Assembly (NCBI GenBank): GCA_022601195.1
Contig: JAHZIX010000005.1
Coordinates: forward strand, 186,001-250,000
Source: Deltaproteobacteria bacterium
GTDB lineage: Bacteria > Acidobacteriota > Thermoanaerobaculia > Multivoradales > JAHZIX01
Direction: 5' to 3'
DNA: 64,000 nucleotides
Every line of letters starts with the position of its first letter. The first letter of the stretch is position 1. Positions 1-9,297 of this stretch are shown one piece after another. Made by a program: the position numbers and the translations under genes. Under the pieces are notes generated by a model. That model was not told where the DNA came from. It did not search any database and worked only from the letters and a program-made list of their open reading frames with translations.

Positions 1-2
1 GC

Positions 3-650
3 GGCTTCTATCAAGTGAAGAAGCTGAAAGCCCCAGCCTCGGATCCGAAGGTCCTCCATTGGTTCAAATGGGAAGCGGCCTTTACTTGGCTGAGCGGCAT
101 GCTGCTCTTGGGGGTGGTCTACCATGCCGGTGGTTTGATGGTGGAGTACGGATCCGAAATGAGCAGCGGCCGGGCCGCTTCCATCGGTACCGGTGTCCTG
201 ATCGTCGGCTGGTTGGTCTACGATCTATTGTGGAAGTCTCCCCTGAGTCGCCACGTAGCTATCGCCAATCTCCTCTCCTTTGGCCTGCTGATTGCGGCTG
301 CCTACGGCATGAGCCAAGTGATGAGTGGTCGGGCCGCCTACATCCACACTGGCGCTCTCATGGGAACTCTCATGACCCTCAATGTCTGGATGCGCATCCT
401 TCCAGGCCAGCGCCGCATGGTAGAAGCAGTCAAAGAAGGCCGCGCTCCGGATATGACCTACGCCATTCAAGCCAAGAGCCGCTCCACTCACAACACCTTC
501 ATGGCCGTCCCCCTCATCTTCATCATGATCTCCAACCACTTCCCCACCGCCTCCTACGGTCGCAGCGACCGCTGGACGATGCTGGTGGCCTTCGTGCTGC
601 TGGGATTCGCGGCTCGCTGGCTGATGAACCGGTGGAACGAGAAGGGGTAG
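3..650 (+). CDS. PuuD-like (urate hydroxylase N-terminal domain) membrane protein, 5' partial
   Basis: The reading frame is open to the left edge, so the true start is upstream; GTG at 15 is only the first in-window start codon. The visible part, about 215 residues, is a multi-pass membrane protein with hydrophobic segments near residues 25-45, 60-75, 85-105, 115-130, 165-180 and 190-205 of the fragment. The block SRSTHNTFMAVPLIFIMISN and the preceding WMRILPGQR are typical of the integral membrane domain of PuuD-type urate hydroxylases (Urate_ox_N, DUF989). The stop follows directly after the membrane domain, so the C-terminal cytochrome c domain of classical PuuD is absent. Family membership is fairly confident; urate as substrate is not shown. 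Confidence 0.72.
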   Translation, partial: GFYQVKKLKAPASDPKVLHWFKWEAAFTWLSGMLLLGVVYHAGGLMVEYGSEMSSGRAASIGTGVLIVGWLVYDLLWKSPLSRHVAIANLLSFGLLIAAAYGMSQVMSGRAAYIHTGALMGTLMTLNVWMRILPGQRRMVEAVKEGRAPDMTYAIQAKSRSTHNTFMAVPLIFIMISNHFPTASYGRSDRWTMLVAFVLLGFAARWLMNRWNEKG

Positions 651-964
651 GGGGGGCAGGTTTCGAGTCGCCGCCAGGCTCCCGCCTCCGCCGTTCCCAC
701 GGGCAGATCGTTCGCCAAGGTCTCGATGACTACCTAGACGACGTCGAGGGTTTGAACTTTTTCTTGCGAGTAGCTCCAGGATCCCGCAGACACGATGCTC
801 GATTGGGAAGAGGTCAATCGGCGCCGAAGATGCCTGGAGATCCAAGGAAGGCGGCGGGTTCTGAGACGCAGGCGGAGTCGCTCTCGGTCCTGAAGCAGGA
901 CCGCGTTCTGACGAGGGACTTCTAAGCGAACCCGATGCCGCAATAGAAGGCCGATGAGAAGTTC
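651..964. other. Stretch without a recognisable gene
   Basis: This lies between the PuuD-like gene and a convergent minus-strand membrane protein gene. Short arginine-rich open frames exist on both strands, but none has a ribosome binding site, a recognisable motif or convincing composition. No strong terminator hairpin was seen. Confidence 0.4.
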
Positions 965-1498
965 TTAGCGCTGCGCTGGCGCTTCACAATCAGCGGGGGG
1001 CAGTTCCCATTCACTATCTGGAGTCGGGTCCGGAATAGCAATTTTTTCTTGGTAGGACCGGAATTGAATCAAGCGATAGGGGTCCTGGAAAGTGGTTAGT
1101 TTGTAGAAGAATTGGTGTTGCGCAATGAGAACCAACGCCAGGCCTCCATAGAAAAGGTACTTTTGCCGGGATATTCGCTTCTGGCTCGAGCGCTCTGCTC
1201 GAAACTTCGTCCACAGCCAAACCAGCCAGAGAACCTGCGCCCACATGAATCCCTGCTGAAGCGAGAACGGTTGGTCTGGCCCGACTCGAAACCACACCTC
1301 GAGGAACCAATAGAACTGGTCGGGCCTTGGAAGGACGCTGTGACGATGCATTACCTGACCGGTAACCAGGAAAAATAGATTGACCATCTGCAGTGCGTGA
1401 AGCCAGGCGATCAGGGCCAAGGGAGTGAGGCCGCTATTCAGCCAGATCCAACTCTTCTGCGGCTGGAAAACTGAAATGCGAATGGCCATTAGTTCCAT
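965..1498 (-). CDS. Hypothetical membrane protein
   Basis: A 177-residue protein I do not recognise. It has about three hydrophobic segments: residues 25-47 (rich in Leu, Ala and Phe), 84-98 (a Trp-rich stretch, AQVLWLVWLW) and 115-132. The C-terminal tail is hydrophilic, with several acidic residues and prolines. The ATG at 1498 is preceded by a weak AGGG and an AT-rich region that could hold the promoter. It stands alone, convergent with the PuuD-like gene and divergent from the matrixin module, so context gives no function. The lack of in-frame stops and a plausible topology make it a likely real gene. Confidence 0.6.
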   Translation of the reverse strand: MELMAIRISVFQPQKSWIWLNSGLTPLALIAWLHALQMVNLFFLVTGQVMHRHSVLPRPDQFYWFLEVWFRVGPDQPFSLQQGFMWAQVLWLVWLWTKFRAERSSQKRISRQKYLFYGGLALVLIAQHQFFYKLTTFQDPYRLIQFRSYQEKIAIPDPTPDSEWELPPADCEAPAQR

Positions 1499-1794
1499 TT
1501 TACCCTAATTAGAATTGTTCTTCCAGTGTTCACGTTGGTCGACAGAATCTTCCTCCCGCATCGACTCTCCTTCCGGTAGCTAGAAAGTTTCTCCACTTCT
1601 CAAAGATTGGCGGATATGCCTGTGGTTCTTGTCGCAGACCCCTTGGTACCTTGACCGAATTGAAAGTGCCCTGTCGAGGTTGGCCAAGTTGACGGCTTCG
1701 TGAAGAGCAAGATGGCGGCCATGGGTAGACCCCTGGAGAGGTGAGTCGGGCCGGTTCCGGGCCTCGCCGCAGTTTTCGAAAAGGAGTTGTAAAG
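1499..1794. promoter_or_regulatory. Divergent intergenic region
   Basis: About 300 bases between a minus-strand membrane protein gene and the plus-strand matrixin module. It must hold promoters for both. An AT-rich segment near 1500-1515 is the best candidate for the minus-strand promoter. No clear palindrome or coding potential was seen. Confidence 0.35.
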
Positions 1795-2691
1795 ATGTAC
1801 AAGACTTCGTTGTTGAGTTGGGGCATTGTGGCCCTGTTACTGCTCATCTGGCCTGTTGCTAGCGGTGGAACCACGGTTCTCAAGCAAGATGTTGGCGAAT
1901 TAGTGGACCGAGCTCCGCTAATTTTCATTGGGACTGCCATCGACAAACAGTTGGGAATCCTGGAAAAGGTTGGGTATCCAACTACTCTAGTGACTTTTCA
2001 GGTAGACGAGCTCTTCAAAGGGATGGTGGAAGGGACCGAGGTGACGCTGGCCTTCGAGGGTGGAGAGCTGGGAGGAGAGATCTTCGAGGTGATCGGAATG
2101 CCGAAATTCGAGGTAGGAGGGAAATACCTCCTATTTGTTCGCACCAATGGAAGTCGAGGAGGTTGTCCGATTTTGGGATGGGGACAGGGGAAATTGGATT
2201 TCCTTTCCCACCCTTTCACTGGGACCGAAATGCTAGTCGACTATCGGGGAGCGCCGGTTCTAGGGCTGGAGAATGACGATTGGCGGCTTGCACCTGTTTC
2301 GGTCGGCCCCTCCGGCCTGGCGAAGACGGCTGCTGCGATTGGTGTCGAGTTGATCGCCGAGGACGGTGTCGAAATCTCTGGCCTTGCGGACTTGGAAGCC
2401 TTGGCTGGGCGAGCTTGGGCCAGTGTGCCCGGGGCGCAAGGGGTCATCGATTCGCTGCGTAGCTTCTTCCAAAGTCGTACCGGCAGCGAGACCTATCTTC
2501 CTGGTTCTTTCGTTGCTTCAGTTCAGATGGAAGGTCTCCTTTCGTCAGAAGCCCTGATCTCCCCAATGAGGCCTGCTTCGGCTCCCTCTATTTCTCCGCA
2601 GCCCGTTCTCGAACCTCGAGGGGCTGCTGAAGGTGAGGCTTCGCGACCGACCTACTCGGTGTCCGCTTCAAAGAAGGAGATTTTGCCATGA
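1795..2691 (+). CDS. Exported partner protein of matrixin module 1
   Basis: A 298-residue exported protein. ATG 1795 was chosen because AAAGGAG sits just upstream and the product then begins with a good signal peptide (residues 1-24, ending near PVASGG); an in-frame GTG at 1741 lacks these. The mature N-terminal half (TTVLKQDVGELVDRAP..., LFKG..., VTLAFEGGELGG, GGKYLLFV) aligns by eye with the exported protein at 17906. Both genes end in an ATGA overlap with a matrixin-like metallopeptidase. The C-terminal part, after about residue 180, is specific to this copy and Ser/Pro-rich. I do not recognise a named family. The conserved pairing suggests it works with the peptidase (chaperone, inhibitor or substrate receptor), which is inference. 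Confidence 0.8.
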   Translation: MYKTSLLSWGIVALLLLIWPVASGGTTVLKQDVGELVDRAPLIFIGTAIDKQLGILEKVGYPTTLVTFQVDELFKGMVEGTEVTLAFEGGELGGEIFEVIGMPKFEVGGKYLLFVRTNGSRGGCPILGWGQGKLDFLSHPFTGTEMLVDYRGAPVLGLENDDWRLAPVSVGPSGLAKTAAAIGVELIAEDGVEISGLADLEALAGRAWASVPGAQGVIDSLRSFFQSRTGSETYLPGSFVASVQMEGLLSSEALISPMRPASAPSISPQPVLEPRGAAEGEASRPTYSVSASKKEILP

Positions 2692-4061
2692 AATCCTTGG
2701 AACTTCATTTCTCGAGATCTTGCCTTCGCTTACCTGTCTTGATGATGAGCGCTCTCTGTCTCAGCATCGGCTTCGGGGCCTCTGCTTTTGAATACAAGCT
2801 CTGCGTGGGGGAGAATTCTGTGTGGAACACCAACACGGTTCCCTTCGAGGCGGCCCTGATCTCCTTTCCCTCCAGCTCCTCCTATCGCACGGCCTTGAAC
2901 ACCGCTGCCGCCGGTTGGAACTCGAATACCCCTGCGAGTCAATTTGGTTTTGATATTTCCTATCAGGATTCGTCCAGCTACAACCTCGGAAACGGTATCA
3001 ATAACATCATGTTCACTCATGATTTCGATTGGAGCTCGGTGGGCATAGGCGTGGCCCGAACTCGCCGGGGCGCCTGCCTTCCTCCCTGGTTTCTAAGTAG
3101 GATTCGGGAGGTGGACATTCTCTTCAATCCTGCCGCCAGCTGGTCGCCGGTGACTCGTCCACTGCCTCCTTTGGGGAACGACCCACGCTACTTCACCGTC
3201 GTGGCCCTCCACGAGATGGGGCACGCTCTGGGGTTGCAGCACGTCGGTGGTTTCGTTGCCACCATGGGGGCGTATCCGGGAGGAGGCACTCTGGGCAATC
3301 TCAACGACTTCCACCCCCATGCCGATGAAGCTGCTGGTGTTCGGGATGGCTATGGGAGTGCCGGGGTGGCCAGGGACCTGGCCGCTTCCACCTTTGAGCC
3401 CATCGGAGCCACGGGCAGCCAAGAGATACGGACTCGGGCCACTACTTATCGGGGGATTCCTCAGTCATTCAAGTTTACTATCGAGAACCGCGGTACCGAG
3501 CAGCAGAGCAACGTGCCGGTCAGCTTCTATCTGTCTACCAATCGGATTATCTCGACCTTCGACACCCTGCTGGGTACCGCTGCCTTTTCCCTCGACTCGG
3601 GAGCCGCTCCGACCCTGACTGCCAGCGTAACGGTGCCCACCTCAGTTGCCGCTGGAAACTATTTCTTCGGCTATCTCATCGACCCGAGCAACGGAATAGC
3701 AGAGACCAACGAAAGTAACAACGGCGTGGCTCATTACAAGGCCACCCACGTCACCGCCAGCTCACCTCCGAACCAGGCCCCTACGGCCTGCTTCACCTTG
3801 ACCCCTGAAGTGGGCCAGTCGCCCTTGCTGGTGAATGTCAACGCCGCCTGTAGCAGCGATGCCGACGGCAGCATTTCGAGCTATCAATGGGACTTCGGGG
3901 GTGTTAGCAGAAGTGGTGTCACCGCGAGCCATGTCTTTGTCGATCCTGGCGATCACCTGATTCGGCTCACAGTGACGGACAACGATGGAGCTACCGCTGT
4001 TCGCATTCATTCGGCCTACGTGTTGTGCGAGAGAGGAGGCCGTTGCGATCCACCAGAGTGA
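2688..4061 (+). CDS. Secreted matrixin-like zinc metallopeptidase with CARDB and PKD domains
   Basis: A 457-residue protein with a signal peptide (about residues 1-33). The catalytic domain has the metzincin site HEMGHALGLQH at residues 175-185 (H175, E176, H179, H185) and a candidate Met-turn at M193 (ATMGAYPGG). It is followed by a CARDB-like beta-sandwich (about 235-350, containing ETNESNN) and a PKD domain (about 362-447; SSDADGSISSYQWDFG). The architecture fits an extracellular endopeptidase with adhesion or spacer domains. Its ATG overlaps the upstream stop (ATGA), so the two genes are translationally coupled. The same arrangement recurs at 17906-19563. Substrate unknown. Confidence 0.87.
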   Translation: MKSLELHFSRSCLRLPVLMMSALCLSIGFGASAFEYKLCVGENSVWNTNTVPFEAALISFPSSSSYRTALNTAAAGWNSNTPASQFGFDISYQDSSSYNLGNGINNIMFTHDFDWSSVGIGVARTRRGACLPPWFLSRIREVDILFNPAASWSPVTRPLPPLGNDPRYFTVVALHEMGHALGLQHVGGFVATMGAYPGGGTLGNLNDFHPHADEAAGVRDGYGSAGVARDLAASTFEPIGATGSQEIRTRATTYRGIPQSFKFTIENRGTEQQSNVPVSFYLSTNRIISTFDTLLGTAAFSLDSGAAPTLTASVTVPTSVAAGNYFFGYLIDPSNGIAETNESNNGVAHYKATHVTASSPPNQAPTACFTLTPEVGQSPLLVNVNAACSSDADGSISSYQWDFGGVSRSGVTASHVFVDPGDHLIRLTVTDNDGATAVRIHSAYVLCERGGRCDPPE

Positions 4062-4480
4062 GGTGGCAAAGAACCTGGAAAAGCGCTCTCTGGCGAAAAG
4101 GAGACACCTGAAGGACTCGGCGTCGCGCCACTCTCGGCGAACTTCTGGTTTTCCCTTCCTTGTCGGTTCTAGCTTTCTCCGAGATCTTGCCCTGGCGGAG
4201 TCTATTGAATTCGACTGCGGGCTTTGGGGGCCTAATCTGCTGGCAGGACTCTGCGCGTGAGAGGGGCGGCTTGCTCACTTGCTCACCTGCTCGCCGAAAA
4301 AAGGGGAGCTTACGGGTTCTAGGGTGGGGGAGTTGGTTGAAGGAGAGCCCCTCTGGACGCTTCTTCATGTTTTAGAGATAATGCGACTTGAAGATTCGCT
4401 TTTTCTCTTTTATTTCATGAGGTGACGGAGCTCGAGGGGCTGGACTTCGGCCTCCAGATCGGGCTCTGGTTGTCGGGAGG
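4062..4480. other. Intergenic region upstream of the sigma/kinase pair
   Basis: About 420 bases. Short open frames on both strands have no supporting motifs. An AT-rich stretch around 4368-4412 is the only part with promoter-like composition. No convincing terminator for the peptidase gene was found. Confidence 0.35.
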
Positions 4481-5086
4481 TTGGTGGTGGGGGAGGTTTC
4501 GACCGGTAATATTACCGGACTTCTCGAACGCTGGTCGGAGGGTGATGGGGGAGCTCTGGAGGAGCTGACGCCCTTGGTATACGCCGAGCTACGGCGCATG
4601 GCGCGCCGCCAGATGAAGCGGGAAGGCCCAGGACACACTTTACAAACGACTGCTCTCGTCCACGAGACCTATCTCCGGTTGGTGGAGCAAAAGCGGGCCA
4701 ACTGGGCTTGCCGAGGGCAGTTCTACGCCGTTGCGGCGACGCTCATGCGGCGGGTCTTGTACCACCACGTGGAGCGGCGGAAGTGCGTGAAAAGGGGGGA
4801 GGGGTGGGTTCGGGTTCCTCTCACCGAGGGATCCGCTTGGAGTGAGGGCGAGCTCGATCGTTTGCTCGACCTCACTCAAGCTCTCGAAGTCTTGGAGCAG
4901 CGAGACCCCCGACAGGCTCGCATCGTCGAGTTGCACTTCTTCGTGGGCTGTGCTCTGGAAGAGGTGGCTCGGCAGTTGAGCCTCTCCCTGTCCACCGTCA
5001 AGAGGGATTGGCGTTTGGCTCGCGCCTGGCTGTCTTTCCGTCTCCGTTCCCAATCGGGTTCGGGGCGTCAAACGGTGATGCCGTGA
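4481..5086 (+). CDS. ECF RNA polymerase sigma factor, acidobacterial type
   Basis: About 200 residues. The N-terminal half carries a sigma-2 type region (LLERWSEGDGGALEELTPLVYAELRRMARRQM, then HTLQTTALVHETYLRL), the usual signature of the acidobacterial ECF sigma subfamily. The C-terminal region (ALEVLEQRDPRQARIVELHFFVGCALEEVARQLSLSLSTVKRDW) is a sigma-4 helix-turn-helix. The start is uncertain: TTG 4481, GTG 4484 and GTG 4487 are all in frame just after GGGAGG at 4475-4480, and GTG 4487 gives the best spacing. Its stop overlaps the start of the downstream Ser/Thr kinase (GTGA at 5083-5086). Sigma factors of this group are commonly encoded next to TPR kinases, suggesting one signalling unit. 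Confidence 0.9.
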   Translation: MVVGEVSTGNITGLLERWSEGDGGALEELTPLVYAELRRMARRQMKREGPGHTLQTTALVHETYLRLVEQKRANWACRGQFYAVAATLMRRVLYHHVERRKCVKRGEGWVRVPLTEGSAWSEGELDRLLDLTQALEVLEQRDPRQARIVELHFFVGCALEEVARQLSLSLSTVKRDWRLARAWLSFRLRSQSGSGRQTVMP

Positions 5087-7635
5087 GCGCTTCGGGGGCA
5101 GAGCGGCCACCGGGGTCGACCACCACCAAGCGCTGGGGGCGACTCAAGGAAGCCTTCCAGGGATCTCTGGAACGCCCACCGGAGGAGCGGTTGGCCTACC
5201 TGGACGAGTTCTGCGGCGCAGACCTCCAACTGCGCAGCGAGGTTCTGGCCCTGCTCAGGGAAGACCGAGAAATAGATCCCGTGTTAGAGGCTCCCATTGC
5301 CGACCGGCTGATCGATCTTCTCCCGGAAGAACCAGTCCCGGTCCTAGTTGGGGAAAGTCTTGGGGCGTACCGAGTCCTGAAACCGGTAGGACGGGGAGGG
5401 CAGAGTACCGTCTACTTGGGGGAAAGAAACGACGGCCAGTTTCAACAACGAGTCGCCGTCAAGGTTTTGGACCGTGGTAACGAGCCCAACGTTGCTTCCT
5501 TGGAAAGGCAGATCTTGGCCACCCTCAGTCACCCGGGCATCGCTCGCCTTCTGGATGCCGGATCCACCGACGAGGGGTTTCCCTACTTCGTCATGGAGTG
5601 GGTCGATGGCTTGCCGATCGATGTCTATTGCCAGCGTCACGGCCTTGGCCTTCGGCAGCGTCTCGAAGTCTTCCTGGAGGTGTGTGCAGCGGTCCAGCAT
5701 GCTCACCAAAGCCTGGTCGTTCACAGCGATCTCAAGCCTGGCAACATCCTAGTCACCGTCTCCGGGAGAGCCAAGCTTCTCGATTTCGGTATCGCTCGCC
5801 TCCTGGAACAGGCCCTATTTTCGTTGGAGGCTTCGCACCGCACCTTGTGCCTGACTCCGGCGTATGCCAGCCCGGAGCAACACCGAGGCGAGCCCCTTTC
5901 GGCAGCCAGCGATGTCTATTCTCTGGGAGTCATTCTCTACCAGTTGTTGGCTGGAGTCTTGCCATCGCCCCAGCCCGGGGAGGACGGGTCTACCCTAGTA
6001 GCGCCATCGAATGCCCCCGGGGCGACCGCCGAGGTGCAGCGTTGGCTGCCTCGATTGCGGGGAGACCTGGACGCCATCGTGCTCAAGACCCTAGCCTCAG
6101 CGCCGGGAGAGCGCTATCCGTCCGTCGCTGCTCTGGAGGCAGATCTACGTCGTTTCCTGGGGCGCCGGCCAGTGGAGGCGCGGCATGGTTCCTGGGTCTA
6201 CCGGTGGGGCCGCTGGCTGCGTCGCCGACCCCTGACGGCGGCTGCCCTGGCGCTCTCCATGGGCGCGTTGATTTTCTTGACTCTGCAACAGGTCCGTCTT
6301 CGCACCACGAGAGTGCAACTGGAGCAGGAGCGCCACAAGACCAAGGAGATGAACCGCTTCTTAGAGCAGCTGGTTTCTGCCAGCGAGCCCATCAGCTCCG
6401 ATGACCAAGAGCTGACAGTGAGACAGGTGTTGGACCAGGCATCCCGGTCCGTGGCAGTAGGGCTGGCCCACCTTCCTACGTCTCAGGCGAGTCTGTTGGC
6501 AACATTGGGGAGGAGCTACAAGGCTCTGCGTCTCTACGAGCGCTCCGAGGAGAGCCTCGAGGCAGCCCTGCAGTTGCGCCAAGCGGTCTTTGGCCCCCAC
6601 CACGAAGCTGTCGCACAAAGTCTTGGTGAGTTGGCCCATTTGCGCCTGGCTCAGGAGGATGTGGTGCAGGCGGAGGCCCTGGGTCGGCAGGCTTTGGAGA
6701 TGCGTCGCGATTTACTGGGAGAGGTGAACCTCCCGGTAGCTGAAAGCTTGAATGACCTCGGGGAAATATTGCTCGCCGACGGCCGCCCGAGAGAGGCGGA
6801 GGTACTGCTCCTCGAGGCTTTGGAGATGCGCCGGAAGTTGGTCGGTCCGGAGCATCGGGCCATTCTGGAAAGCTACTTCGAGCTCGCCTTTCTTCACCGG
6901 GAAGAGGGGAACTTTGAGAGAGCCATAGAACTCTATCGAAAGGCTCTTCCTCTGGCTCGGAAACTGCTCGGCGACGGACACCTGGAGACGATCCTACTGG
7001 TAAATGACTATGGCTTTGCCCTGCGGGAGATGGGAGAGCCGGGGGCTTCCGAGGAGTTGTTTCGGGAAGCGATCGCCGGGTTTGAGGCTTTATTAGGGGA
7101 GGATCACCCCTGGGTGCTGATCTCGCAGGCGAACCTAGCCCGGCAACTTCGAGACGAGGGCCGGTTTTCGGAGGCAGAGAGCCTTCTTCAGGGAGTCTTA
7201 GAGGCCCGGCGAAGAATATTCGCTGCCGACGATCCCAGTGTCGCCCATGCCCTAAGGGACCTGGGCTTACTGCGATTGCAGGAGGAGCGCTTCGAGTCTG
7301 CGGAGACCTATTTGCGAGAGTCCCTCTCCATTTTGCGCAGCAGTCTGCCAGCGGAGAGTTGGATGATCAGTCGGGGGGAAGGCTCTCTGGGGGAGTGTTT
7401 GACTCGTCTGGGCCGCTACGAAGAGGCAGAGCCCCTTCTCCAACAGAGCCTATTGGCCTTGGAACGGAGATGGGGTCCGGACTCTCGTCGCAGCCAGCGG
7501 GCTCGGGAGCGGCTATGGGCCTTGTATCGAGCCAGCGGTAAGACTCCTCCTGCCGGCCTCGGCGAGCCCCCCCTTCCCCCGGCGAGGGAATCTCTTCCGA
7601 GGGAAGGAGGGCGAGGAGAAGGAGTGGGTTCCTAA
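5083..7635 (+). CDS. Membrane Ser/Thr protein kinase with C-terminal TPR repeats
   Basis: About 850 residues from GTG 5083, chosen because it overlaps the sigma factor stop as GTGA; an in-frame ATG at 5008 would overlap the sigma gene by 79 bases. The N-terminal ~85 residues are a helical leader common in these kinases. The kinase domain follows, with a Gly loop (GRGGQSTVYLGE), catalytic Lys (VAVKVL), a helix-C Glu (SLERQIL), a catalytic loop VVHSDLKPGNILV and DFG (LLDFGIARL), then YASPEQ. The loop is HSD rather than HRD. A transmembrane segment (TAAALALSMGALIFLTL) separates it from about eight or nine 42-residue TPR units. It probably phosphorylates partners at the membrane in response to signals gathered by the TPR domain. 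The final ~30 residues are Pro/Gly/Glu-rich. Confidence 0.9.
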   Translation: MSASGAERPPGSTTTKRWGRLKEAFQGSLERPPEERLAYLDEFCGADLQLRSEVLALLREDREIDPVLEAPIADRLIDLLPEEPVPVLVGESLGAYRVLKPVGRGGQSTVYLGERNDGQFQQRVAVKVLDRGNEPNVASLERQILATLSHPGIARLLDAGSTDEGFPYFVMEWVDGLPIDVYCQRHGLGLRQRLEVFLEVCAAVQHAHQSLVVHSDLKPGNILVTVSGRAKLLDFGIARLLEQALFSLEASHRTLCLTPAYASPEQHRGEPLSAASDVYSLGVILYQLLAGVLPSPQPGEDGSTLVAPSNAPGATAEVQRWLPRLRGDLDAIVLKTLASAPGERYPSVAALEADLRRFLGRRPVEARHGSWVYRWGRWLRRRPLTAAALALSMGALIFLTLQQVRLRTTRVQLEQERHKTKEMNRFLEQLVSASEPISSDDQELTVRQVLDQASRSVAVGLAHLPTSQASLLATLGRSYKALRLYERSEESLEAALQLRQAVFGPHHEAVAQSLGELAHLRLAQEDVVQAEALGRQALEMRRDLLGEVNLPVAESLNDLGEILLADGRPREAEVLLLEALEMRRKLVGPEHRAILESYFELAFLHREEGNFERAIELYRKALPLARKLLGDGHLETILLVNDYGFALREMGEPGASEELFREAIAGFEALLGEDHPWVLISQANLARQLRDEGRFSEAESLLQGVLEARRRIFAADDPSVAHALRDLGLLRLQEERFESAETYLRESLSILRSSLPAESWMISRGEGSLGECLTRLGRYEEAEPLLQQSLLALERRWGPDSRRSQRARERLWALYRASGKTPPAGLGEPPLPPARESLPREGGRGEGVGS

Positions 7636-7644
7636 TCCGCTGCC

Positions 7645-8946
7645 TCAGCAGCCGCCGGGGCAGGCATCTCCCAAGCCATCACCGTCACTGTCCGCCTGAT
7701 CCGCATTGGGGATGCCGGGGCAGTTGTCGCAAGCGTCTCCAACACCGTCGCCGTCACCATCTCCCTGTCCAGGATCCTGCACCAGAGGGCAGACATCACA
7801 AGCGTCTCCGACGCCGTCTCCATCGGTGTCGACCTGATCGCTATTGGCCACCGACGGGCAATTGTCACAGGAGATGTCCTCGATGGCGTCGAAGTCCATG
7901 TCCAAGGGCATGTCGACCGCGTCCAGATTGTCCCCGGTCACCAATCCGAGGGTGGCACCGGCTACCAGCACCGAAGGTGGAGGCACGAGGGCTCCGGCAG
8001 GGAGAGCTGTACCGGCGCCGAGCAGATCTTCCGGGCCGCATGGGGTTGGAAAAGGAGAGCAGGCCCCGAGAGTTGGGGAGCCGGGAGCCAGAGAAATGAC
8101 CACCGAGATACCGCCCCAACGGTAGGCCAGAGCATCGATCACATCCAAGGCGAAATTCAGACCGAGGAATTCCGCTCGCCGGTAGACCATGGGAGGAACT
8201 CCCGAGCCGTAGTTGACCATGAATACGTCCGCGGCGGTGGCGCAGCGCATGGGCCCCCAAGGGTCCGCGGGCACCATGATGCGACAGGTAGCCAGGCTCG
8301 GGGAGCCGGGAGCTAGAGTGAAGTAGGCGAGGGCGCTGGGATTAGTGGGAACGTTGCAAGTGGACAAAGCGTTGAGCTCGTCCCCGATGGGCGGTCCTCC
8401 AGGAATGACGGCTTCCGTCAAGCCCGTGGCGGGCAAACCACCGGCTCCCGGAGCGACTCCGTTGCCATCCGCATAGAGCACATTGAGGGCGGGCACCGGG
8501 ATCGGTGGAGGCGAGGCGAAGATGTCCGCAGCAGCCTCGGTGAACCCACCTAGGGTCTCCGTCGTGACCCCGGTTCCTGGGGCGCCAATAGATCCAGCGG
8601 TGACGGAAAAATAGACCACATTGAAGGCCCACCAAGTGTCGTAACCCCAAGAGAAGCTGTTGATGTCATCTCCCGCCAACAAACCCAGAGGATGAACCGG
8701 GCCAGGGCCGCCAAAGGTCGTCATGGCAGCGGTGGGAGGACCGTTGGCAGCGATGTCGGTGCCGGGGACACAAATGGCGTCGGCGCCGCCGCAAGTGAGG
8801 GTCGAACCGGTCCCGGTGGAAAGGGTCGGGCCGATGGCGGAGGCCATGGGGGAAAAGCCCAGGGCCACTACCGCAGCTAGAGCCATAGCCAGAATCCAAA
8901 GTGGACCGGGTGCTCGAACGATGTTTCCAAATTGCTGTTTCAACAC
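7645..8946 (-). CDS. Exported protein with C-terminal thrombospondin type 3 repeats
   Basis: A 433-residue protein starting at GTG 8946, which follows CGGAGGAGATTT at good spacing; the frame is open further upstream but lacks such a site. Residues 1-36 form a signal peptide ([20 protein letters not shown]). The body is rich in Gly, Pro and Ala and looks beta-structured; I do not recognise it. The C-terminal ~75 residues are Ca-binding TSP3-type repeats ([20 protein letters not shown], then two more DxDGDGxGDACD units), ending in CPGGC. TSP3 repeats are usually a rigid extracellular spacer stabilised by calcium. It is convergent with the kinase gene, nine bases away. Confidence 0.82.
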   Translation of the reverse strand: MLKQQFGNIVRAPGPLWILAMALAAVVALGFSPMASAIGPTLSTGTGSTLTCGGADAICVPGTDIAANGPPTAAMTTFGGPGPVHPLGLLAGDDINSFSWGYDTWWAFNVVYFSVTAGSIGAPGTGVTTETLGGFTEAAADIFASPPPIPVPALNVLYADGNGVAPGAGGLPATGLTEAVIPGGPPIGDELNALSTCNVPTNPSALAYFTLAPGSPSLATCRIMVPADPWGPMRCATAADVFMVNYGSGVPPMVYRRAEFLGLNFALDVIDALAYRWGGISVVISLAPGSPTLGACSPFPTPCGPEDLLGAGTALPAGALVPPPSVLVAGATLGLVTGDNLDAVDMPLDMDFDAIEDISCDNCPSVANSDQVDTDGDGVGDACDVCPLVQDPGQGDGDGDGVGDACDNCPGIPNADQADSDGDGLGDACPGGC

Positions 8947-9297
8947 AAATCTCCTCCGATACAAAGGGACATGAGAAAGGAGAGATCCCAAAGGGGAACT
9001 CGGCTTCCTAGGAGTACGCCGGAAAATTCGCAATTGAGGGTCAATGAGATGGAGCTCGCTAGCGGGATAAGGGAGAGGAGACTTTCTTCAAGAGCAGATT
9101 CGAGCCCGCTTGCCAGACCTCCAGCTGGCGAAGGTTAGATCTAGATCCAGCCCAATATCTGATTCAAGAGAGGACTCCTGCCGGGTGCGACGAGAGCTGG
9201 AAAACACCATGCTTCCGCTGTCAAATCCTGGGAGCGAGCAGTGCCCAGTGTTCTGCCGAGCTCCATCTATCTCGAGATCTTCTTTTTTGGAGTCATC
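8947..9297. promoter_or_regulatory. Divergent intergenic region
   Basis: About 350 bases between two divergent genes for exported proteins. It should contain both promoters. No palindrome, hairpin or coding stretch stands out; GGAG at 9289-9292 is the ribosome binding site for the plus-strand gene. Confidence 0.35.

Noticed and set aside
59-925. 288-codon open frame on the plus strand
   Set aside because: It overlaps the PuuD-like gene in another frame, is Arg/Ser/His/Pro-rich low-quality sequence and has no ribosome binding site.
734-943. 69-codon minus-strand Arg-rich frame as a possible small gene or remnant
   Set aside because: No ribosome binding site, no motif, composition typical of chance frames in GC-rich DNA.
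5598-6404. 268-codon open frame inside the kinase gene
   Set aside because: Shadow frame of the kinase coding region; no motifs, composition of an out-of-frame translation.
7645-7870. Periodic CCGTCNCCGTC-type repeats resembling a short array
   Set aside because: They are the codons of Ca-binding TSP3 repeats ([11 protein letters not shown]) on the minus strand, not a CRISPR or noncoding repeat.
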